10,765 nt of DNA from Prevotellaceae bacterium (GTDB lineage Bacteria > Bacteroidota > Bacteroidia > Bacteroidales > Paludibacteraceae): contig JAISXJ010000052.1 of assembly GCA_031270565.1 (NCBI GenBank), positions 1-10,765 of the forward strand. Direction: 5' to 3'. The notes under the pieces are model-generated. The model did no database searches. It was given only the letters and a program-made list of their open reading frames with translations, and had not been told where the DNA came from. The translations under genes and the position numbers were made by a program. Shown piece by piece: positions 6,420-10,765 of the stretch (positions are counted from its first letter, which is position 1; every line of letters starts with the position of its first letter).

Positions 6420-6637
6420 CCTCGTTTGCAACGAGGGGCGCACTGCCTGAAAGGCAGAATTTGCATAACCGCATACAAGCGATAGCGCAGTTTGCGGAAA
6501 AAGCCGCCCCACGAACCTGCACCTGAAAGGTGCGACTAGTGATTAAAGAAGTCCTGCCTTTCAGGCAGTGCGCCTCTGCTTACTTCCCTACCGCAGGTCG
6601 ATGACCTGCGGTTATGCAAATTCTGCCTTTCAGGCAG
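6420..6637. repeat. REP-like cluster of perfect triloop palindromes
   Basis: Six perfect hairpins, each with a 3-base loop, lie in 218 bp: CCTCGTT-TGC-AACGAGG (6420-6436), CTGCCT-GAA-AGGCAG (6443-6457), GCACCT-GAA-AGGTGC (6519-6533), CTGCCT-TTC-AGGCAG (6554-6568), the 9-bp stem CCGCAGGTC-GAT-GACCTGCGG (6591-6611), and CTGCCT-TTC-AGGCAG again (6623-6637). A weaker CGCA-GTT-TGCG sits at 6486-6496. Four hairpins share the core CCT-GAA-AGG (or its complement) with changing but still paired outer bases, which suggests selection for the palindrome. The pattern resembles REP/BIME elements mobilised by RAYT (IS200-like) transposases, but no such gene is in the window. No coding sequence is supported in 6334-6784. 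Confidence 0.8.
6441..6473 (+). repeat. 33-bp perfect inverted repeat, left arm
   Basis: The left arm (CACTGCCTGAAAGGCAG onward to CCGCA) is the exact reverse complement of 6607-6639. Bases 6437-6457 also pair exactly with a middle inverted copy at 6554-6574. The arms enclose 133 bp that contain three further triloop hairpins. Confidence 0.9.
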
Positions 6638-6639
6638 TG
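6607..6639 (-). repeat. 33-bp perfect inverted repeat, right arm
   Basis: Exact reverse complement of 6441-6473. It includes the end of the 9-bp-stem hairpin (to 6611) and the whole CTGCCT-TTC-AGGCAG hairpin at 6623-6637, and stops 2 bp before a short ACTGACA heptad run. Confidence 0.9.
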
Positions 6640-6641
6640 AC

Positions 6642-6660
6642 ACTGACAACTGACAACTCT
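6642..6660 (+). repeat. Short heptanucleotide run (ACTGACA)
   Basis: ACTGACA ACTGACA ACTCT: two exact 7-bp units and a partial third, right beside the 33-bp inverted repeat. The period equals that of the larger arrays at 2862-2917, 3089-3167 and 9921-10004, although the unit differs. Confidence 0.6.
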
Positions 6661-6727
6661 TTTCATAGCGCTTCAAAAAAAGAATTAACCATTTCATTAA
6701 CACAGAGCGAAACAGCCATTTTTTTAC

Positions 6728-6735
6728 TACTTTTG
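6728..6735 (+). promoter_or_regulatory. Bacteroidota -7 promoter motif for alaS
   Basis: TACTTTTG, an exact TAnnTTTG match, 49 bp before the alaS ATG at 6785, followed by GC as is common at these promoters. A convincing -33 TTTG is missing. The 8-base palindrome TAGCGCTA lies in the leader between the motif and the start codon. Confidence 0.5.
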
Positions 6736-6784
6736 CCGCTGTTTTTTATGTAAATAGCGCTACATTATTTTATAATTCCGTAAT

Positions 6785-9400
6785 ATGATGACTTCAAAAG
6801 AGATACGCCAATCGTTTTTAGATTTCTTCGCATCGAAAAATCACACCGTTGTTCCATCGGCGCCGATGGTTATTAAAGATGACCCTACGCTGATGTTCAC
6901 CAATGCCGGTATGAATCAGTTCAAAAATGTTATTCTCGGCAATGACCCAATTGTGTATCCCCGCGTGGCGGATGCACAGAAATGTCTGCGTGTCAGTGGC
7001 AAACATAATGATTTGGAAGAGGTGGGGCATGATACCTATCACCATACAATGTTTGAAATGCTGGGCAACTGGTCGTTTGGGAACTATTTTAAACAGGAGG
7101 CAATAGCGTGGGCATGGGAATACCTGACCGACGTTCTCGGACTGGACAAAGAGCGATTTTACGTAACCGTTTTTGAAGGTTCTGACGGACTTGAACGCGA
7201 CAATGAAGCCTCAGACATCTGGGAACAGTATGTTGACAGGGCGCGTATCCTGAATGGCAGTAAAAAAGATAATTTCTGGGAAATGGGCGACACCGGTCCC
7301 TGCGGACCGTGTTCCGAAATTCATATTGACCTGCGCAGCGACCTTGAACGGCAGCAGGTGGACGGCGCTTCTTTAGTCAATCACGACCATCCGCAGGTGA
7401 TAGAGATATGGAATCTGGTATTTATGCAATATAACCGTACGTCCGACGGCTCGTTGCAACCTCTGCCGAACAGAGTGATTGATACCGGTATGGGGTTTGA
7501 ACGGCTTTGTATGGCGGTGCAAAAGAGACAGTCGAATTACGATACCGATGTGTTTCAACCTTTGATTGGAAAGATTGGCGAACTCTGCGCCTGCCGTTAT
7601 GGCGAAGCCCCCAAACAGGATGTTGCCATGCGTGTTGTTGCAGACCATATTCGCACCGTCGCATTCGCCATCACCGATGGACAGTTGCCGTCCAACGCCA
7701 AAGCAGGCTATGTCATTCGCCGTATTCTCCGGCGAGCCGTGCGCTATGGCTATACGTTTATGAACCGGCGGACGGCATTTATGTACAAGCTTATTCCTAC
7801 ATTAACAGAGAATATGGGCGACGCCTATCCGGAACTTCTCCATCAGCAAACACTTATCGAACGTGTTATTAAGGAAGAAGAAGAGGCTTTTCTGCGCACG
7901 CTGGAAACAGGCATCCGTTTGCTCGACAAGGTTATAACAGACGCAAAAAACAACCAATCTTCCCATATTTCAGGCAACGAAGCCTTTATTCTTTACGACA
8001 CATACGGTTTTCCGCTTGATTTAACCGAACTTATTATCAGGGAACACGGGCTTTCGGTGGATGTGGCAGCGTTTAATGATGAGATGCTCAAGCAGAAAGA
8101 GCGTGCCCGTAACGCCGCAGCCGTCGAGACCGGCGACTGGGTGGTCATCTCGCAAGGCACAACCACATTTGTTGGCTATGATACGCTGGAAACGCCTGCA
8201 CAAGTCCTGCGTTACCGTAAAATGGTTCAAAAGAATAAAACATTCTATCAATTAGTATTGTCGGAAACGCCCTTTTATGCCGAAATGGGCGGACAGACCG
8301 GCGATGCCGGCAAACTGATAACCGACGCCGAAACCGTTGACGTGATTGATACCAAACGCGAAAACAACCTGTCCGTGCACATTACAGAGCGCCTGCCTCA
8401 GGATGTTCATGCGACGTTTCGCGCTGTGGTAGATGGCAAACGTCGCAAGGCTACTGAAGCCAATCATACCGCTACACACCTTCTGCACGAGGCGCTACGC
8501 GAAGTTCTCGGCACTCACGTGGAACAGAAGGGGTCGTTTGTTTCACATCTTATTCTACGGTTTGACTTTTCGCATTATCAAAAGATTACTCACGAGGAGA
8601 TTCGCAGAGTGGAACATCTGGTGAACAGTCGCATCAGAGCCAATCAACCGCGATGCGAACAGCGTAATGTTCCCATTGACCGCGCCGGACAGATGGGAGC
8701 TATTGCCCTGTTTGGCGAAAAATATGGCGATACCGTGCGTGTCATACAGTACGGCTCATCCATTGAGCTGTGCGGCGGTACGCACGTGCAAGCCACAGGA
8801 GAGATTGGACTCTTTAAAATTGTGTCGGAGAGTTCAATTGCCGCAGGGATTCGTCGAATAGAGGCTGTAACTGCCGAAAATGCCGAAACATTCATCAATG
8901 CCCTGCAAGACCTGCACGCATCACTGCTTCAGTTCTTCAACAATACTCCCGATGTCCTGTCTGCCGTTAAGAAATTATTTGAAGAAAGTACACAATTCAG
9001 AAAGAAGATAGAGGAGCTTCTGCAGGAACGCGCTAAAGAGTTGCAAGAACAGTTGTTGCAGCACGCAGAGACAATTAACGGCGTACAGGTTATTCGCCAT
9101 ACGGTTAGGCACGAATCACCCGAACTGTTTAAACTGATGGCGCCGTTCTTCAAAGAGAGGTTTATTAATGACAAGTTTATGTTTATCGGCTGTTCGGAAG
9201 AAAACGGCAAGCCTTCCATAATGGTTTTTATCAGTCAGGCAATGGTTGAAGCGGGATTTAATGCCGGTGTTATGGTGCGAGAAGCTGCCAAAGAGATACG
9301 TGGCGGCGGCGGCGGACAGCCGTTTATGGCAACAGCCGGAGGCAGTTATCCGCAGGGATTGCAGGCGGCTGTGAAGAAATTGCTGTCATTCATCGAATAG
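6785..9400 (+). CDS. alaS: Alanyl-tRNA synthetase
   Basis: 871 residues, normal for the family. The enzyme charges tRNA-Ala in the cytoplasm and clears Ser/Gly mischarging. The class II catalytic core opens with KEIRQSFLDFFASKNHTVVPSAP-type sequence and includes DDPTLMFTNAGMNQFK, KHNDLEEVGHDTYHHTMFEM and GDTGPCGPCSEIH. The editing domain carries the metal-binding residues His561 and His565 (HTATH) and Cys663 and His667 (CGGTH), at positions within a few residues of the E. coli ligands. A glutamate/glutamine-rich coiled stretch (about 730-760) leads into the C-terminal DHHA1-type domain ending RGGGGGQPFMATAGG. Two ATG codons are adjacent (6785 and 6788); the first is chosen because Bacteroides homologues begin Met-Leu-Thr-Ala-Lys-Glu-Ile at the same spacing. 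rlmH follows after 20 bp on the same strand. Nothing is missing from the active sites. Confidence 0.97.
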   Translation: MMTSKEIRQSFLDFFASKNHTVVPSAPMVIKDDPTLMFTNAGMNQFKNVILGNDPIVYPRVADAQKCLRVSGKHNDLEEVGHDTYHHTMFEMLGNWSFGNYFKQEAIAWAWEYLTDVLGLDKERFYVTVFEGSDGLERDNEASDIWEQYVDRARILNGSKKDNFWEMGDTGPCGPCSEIHIDLRSDLERQQVDGASLVNHDHPQVIEIWNLVFMQYNRTSDGSLQPLPNRVIDTGMGFERLCMAVQKRQSNYDTDVFQPLIGKIGELCACRYGEAPKQDVAMRVVADHIRTVAFAITDGQLPSNAKAGYVIRRILRRAVRYGYTFMNRRTAFMYKLIPTLTENMGDAYPELLHQQTLIERVIKEEEEAFLRTLETGIRLLDKVITDAKNNQSSHISGNEAFILYDTYGFPLDLTELIIREHGLSVDVAAFNDEMLKQKERARNAAAVETGDWVVISQGTTTFVGYDTLETPAQVLRYRKMVQKNKTFYQLVLSETPFYAEMGGQTGDAGKLITDAETVDVIDTKRENNLSVHITERLPQDVHATFRAVVDGKRRKATEANHTATHLLHEALREVLGTHVEQKGSFVSHLILRFDFSHYQKITHEEIRRVEHLVNSRIRANQPRCEQRNVPIDRAGQMGAIALFGEKYGDTVRVIQYGSSIELCGGTHVQATGEIGLFKIVSESSIAAGIRRIEAVTAENAETFINALQDLHASLLQFFNNTPDVLSAVKKLFEESTQFRKKIEELLQERAKELQEQLLQHAETINGVQVIRHTVRHESPELFKLMAPFFKERFINDKFMFIGCSEENGKPSIMVFISQAMVEAGFNAGVMVREAAKEIRGGGGGQPFMATAGGSYPQGLQAAVKKLLSFIE

Positions 9401-9420
9401 CATAACTCTGTGGAAACTCT

Positions 9421-9912
9421 ATGAAGATTGTCATTATCGCCGTCGGCAAAACGGCTGCTCCCTATATCTCGGAAGCTGTGGAGGCGTATATGCTTCGTCT
9501 GAAACACTATATTTCTGTTGAATGGCGTTTGGTGGCGACCGGAAAAAGCAACTGTGCACTTTCGGAAAATGACCTGCGCAAACAGGAGGGAGAAGCTATC
9601 CTGAAAGCGCTTAAACCGGACGATTTCGTCGTACTGCTTGATGACAAGGGCAAGGAATACACCTCTTTGACTTTCTCAAAATGGGTAGGGAAGTTGCAGG
9701 AGCGACATAGGCAAACGGTTTTTGTCATCGGTGGGGCGTATGGTTTTTCCAGAGAGGTTTACAGTCGGGCGAACAGTATGATGTCGCTTTCACGCATGAC
9801 CTTTTCACATCAAATTGTACGCATTGTCCTTTCCGAGCAGCTCTATCGGGCAATGACCATTCTAAAACACGAACCCTATCACCACGAAACAACGCTCTTT
9901 TTTGAAAAGTGA
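9421..9912 (+). CDS. rlmH: 23S rRNA (pseudouridine1915-N3)-methyltransferase
   Basis: 163 residues; most RlmH proteins have about 155-160. It methylates N3 of pseudouridine 1915 in helix 69 of 23S rRNA in assembled ribosomes, using S-adenosylmethionine, and is a SPOUT-fold (trefoil-knot) dimer. The SAM-binding loop FVIGGAYGF is at 101-109, and the family tail LSRMTFSHQIVRIVLSEQLYRAMTILKHEPYHHE is at 123-156. The family usually stops at or near the PYHHE motif; this copy continues for seven residues (TTLFFEK). The start lies 20 bp after the alaS stop with no promoter motif between, so the two are probably co-transcribed. The stop is followed after 8 bp by a heptanucleotide array instead of a recognisable terminator hairpin. 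Confidence 0.95.
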   Translation: MKIVIIAVGKTAAPYISEAVEAYMLRLKHYISVEWRLVATGKSNCALSENDLRKQEGEAILKALKPDDFVVLLDDKGKEYTSLTFSKWVGKLQERHRQTVFVIGGAYGFSREVYSRANSMMSLSRMTFSHQIVRIVLSEQLYRAMTILKHEPYHHETTLFFEK

Positions 9913-9920
9913 TGCGTAAT

Positions 9921-10004
9921 TCATTAGTTATTAGTTTTTAGTTTTTAGTTATTAGAGTGTAGTTGTTCATTATTCGTTGTTCACTATTCACTATTCACTT
10001 TTTT
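9921..10004 (+). repeat. Twelve-unit heptanucleotide array between convergent genes
   Basis: Twelve uninterrupted 7-bp blocks: TCATTAG, TTATTAG, TTTTTAG, TTTTTAG, TTATTAG, AGTGTAG, TTGTTCA, TTATTCG, TTGTTCA, CTATTCA, CTATTCA, CTTTTTT. Two sub-families are visible, nnnnTAG then nTnTTCA, and AGTGTAG is identical to units at 2876-2889. The array fills the whole gap between rlmH and the convergent gene and covers the last codons of the latter. No hairpin terminator is seen here for either gene. Confidence 0.85.
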
Positions 10005-10765
10005 TATCGCCGATTTTTCTTCTTCCCGTATAATCTTCAATAATGCCTCGCCGACGCCGATGCGATAGCCGGCAGCGGAGTACAGGACGCCGCCGTTACG
10101 GGAGAGGTAAAGCGTCAGCGGGAAGTTGTTGCTGAAGTCGATTTGCAACGCGCCGGTAACCGCATGCAGCAACGTCCGACCGTTATCAATGCCCCACGCC
10201 GTGTTGCGCGGTAATCCCGTGAAAGCCGACGTCGCGGCTTTGTCGTCCGGGGTCAGTAAGAGCACGCCCCCACCCCACTCGTCCAAGTCTCGCCGCACCG
10301 CCGGAAGGTCTTGCAAATTGTGTTTCGATGGCTCTTTGCTGAGGTCAAGAAAACAAAGCGCCAAGCCTTTTCCCCTCGATAGTTCCTTCAACGTGGCTTT
10401 CGACTCGTCGTTCAGCGTGACTGTTGAATTCATATCCACAATGCCCTTCACAAACAGTTTTCCTTCTGTCTCCGGCAAACTAACGCTTACGCGGGAAGGC
10501 GCACCGCGCTTCAATTCGAAGTATTCGGTGTGAACGAAAACCGAGCCGTCGTTGGCGCGGCTGCCCGCCATCAGGCGGTAATAGCCTTCGTCCAAATCCA
10601 ACGTATAAGGGAAGCGGGCAACCTGCGGGCTGTCTTCAAAATCCAACGTCTGAAAATCGCCGTCCTTGAAATACGCCAGCGTGTAATGGCTGTAATAACC
10701 GGGCTTGGTGAGGTTGCCGGGCGCGTTTTGCACCGTCAGTTTGGCCTTGGGCAAATTAAGCAATT
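9984..10765 (-). CDS. Transglutaminase-like protein, C-terminal part (5' truncated by window edge)
   Basis: The frame is open to the right edge; the first residue listed by translation at 10763 is a TTG (Leu) codon inside the gene, so the start lies off the window. About 259 C-terminal residues are visible. GYYSHYTLAYFKDGDFQTLDF, LDEGYYRLMAGSRANDGSVF, an acidic mid-section, then GLALCFLDLSKEPSKHNLQD, LDEWGGGVLLLTPDD, WGIDNGRTLL, LPLTLYL-like strand and GYRIGVGEALLKII recall the C-terminal part of Bacteroidota proteins annotated as transglutaminase-like, including a thioredoxin-like segment without a CxxC pair. The catalytic Cys-His-Asp domain would be upstream and is not seen, so activity cannot be judged. 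The gene looks more GC-rich than its neighbours (60% in one sampled 60-base line against 48% in one from alaS). The last residues, VNSE, and the TAG stop are encoded by heptad repeat units, so the native C terminus may have been replaced. Confidence 0.7.
   Translation of the reverse strand, partial: LLNLPKAKLTVQNAPGNLTKPGYYSHYTLAYFKDGDFQTLDFEDSPQVARFPYTLDLDEGYYRLMAGSRANDGSVFVHTEYFELKRGAPSRVSVSLPETEGKLFVKGIVDMNSTVTLNDESKATLKELSRGKGLALCFLDLSKEPSKHNLQDLPAVRRDLDEWGGGVLLLTPDDKAATSAFTGLPRNTAWGIDNGRTLLHAVTGALQIDFSNNFPLTLYLSRNGGVLYSAAGYRIGVGEALLKIIREEEKSAIKKVNSE

Noticed and set aside
6420..6660. Insertion sequence or transposon
   Set aside because: There is no transposase reading frame or target duplication that could be recognised; the inverted arms are internal to a hairpin cluster and fit a REP-like repeat better.
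6568..6753. A 61-codon plus-strand ORF between the hairpin cluster and alaS
   Set aside because: It is formed from palindromes, the ACTGACA heptads and the alaS promoter region; the translation resembles no known protein and has no plausible start context.

Overview
The window looks like chromosome of a Bacteroidales (phylum Bacteroidota) bacterium, probably an uncultured or gut/anaerobe lineage. Several things point there: a Fibrobacter-succinogenes-major-paralogous (FISUMP) surface protein, a membrane-anchored triple helix-hairpin-helix protein, a Bacteroidota-style transglutaminase-like protein, near absence of Shine-Dalgarno sequences, and TAnnTTTG (-7 type) promoter motifs in front of four genes. 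The genus cannot be fixed from what is visible.

Layout. 1-657 (+): the 3' part of a FISUMP-domain gene. 678-705: a bidirectional GAAA-tetraloop hairpin terminator shared with the convergent next gene. 752-2806 (-): ansA (type I asparaginase) followed by a helix-hairpin-helix protein gene, an apparent two-gene operon. 2807-3182: a repeat-filled gap with two heptanucleotide arrays in inverted orientation flanking an ATCTGTGT-type repeat. 3183-6333 (-): a Fic-family protein gene followed by thrS. 6334-6784: a gap packed with small perfect triloop hairpins, a 33-bp perfect inverted repeat, a 23-bp copy of an internal fic segment, and the fic and alaS promoter motifs. 6785-9912 (+): alaS and rlmH, probably one transcript. 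9921-10004: a 12-unit heptanucleotide array. 9984 to the right edge (-): the 3' part of a transglutaminase-like protein gene whose last codons and stop lie inside that array.

Functionally most of the window is housekeeping: two class II aminoacyl-tRNA synthetases (Thr, Ala), a 23S rRNA methyltransferase and asparagine catabolism. The unusual material is at the left end and in the gaps. The C-terminal 57 codons of the FISUMP gene are strongly enriched in NNC codons and are followed within 26 bp by a GAAA-loop hairpin, a combination seen in diversity-generating retroelement (DGR) targets; no reverse transcriptase or template repeat is in view, so this remains a hypothesis. The gaps carry a family of degenerate 7-bp tandem repeats in at least four places, one of which has overrun the end of a coding sequence, plus a REP-like cluster of palindromes built on a CCT-GAA-AGG core. 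No tRNA, rRNA, CRISPR array, transposase or phage gene was seen.
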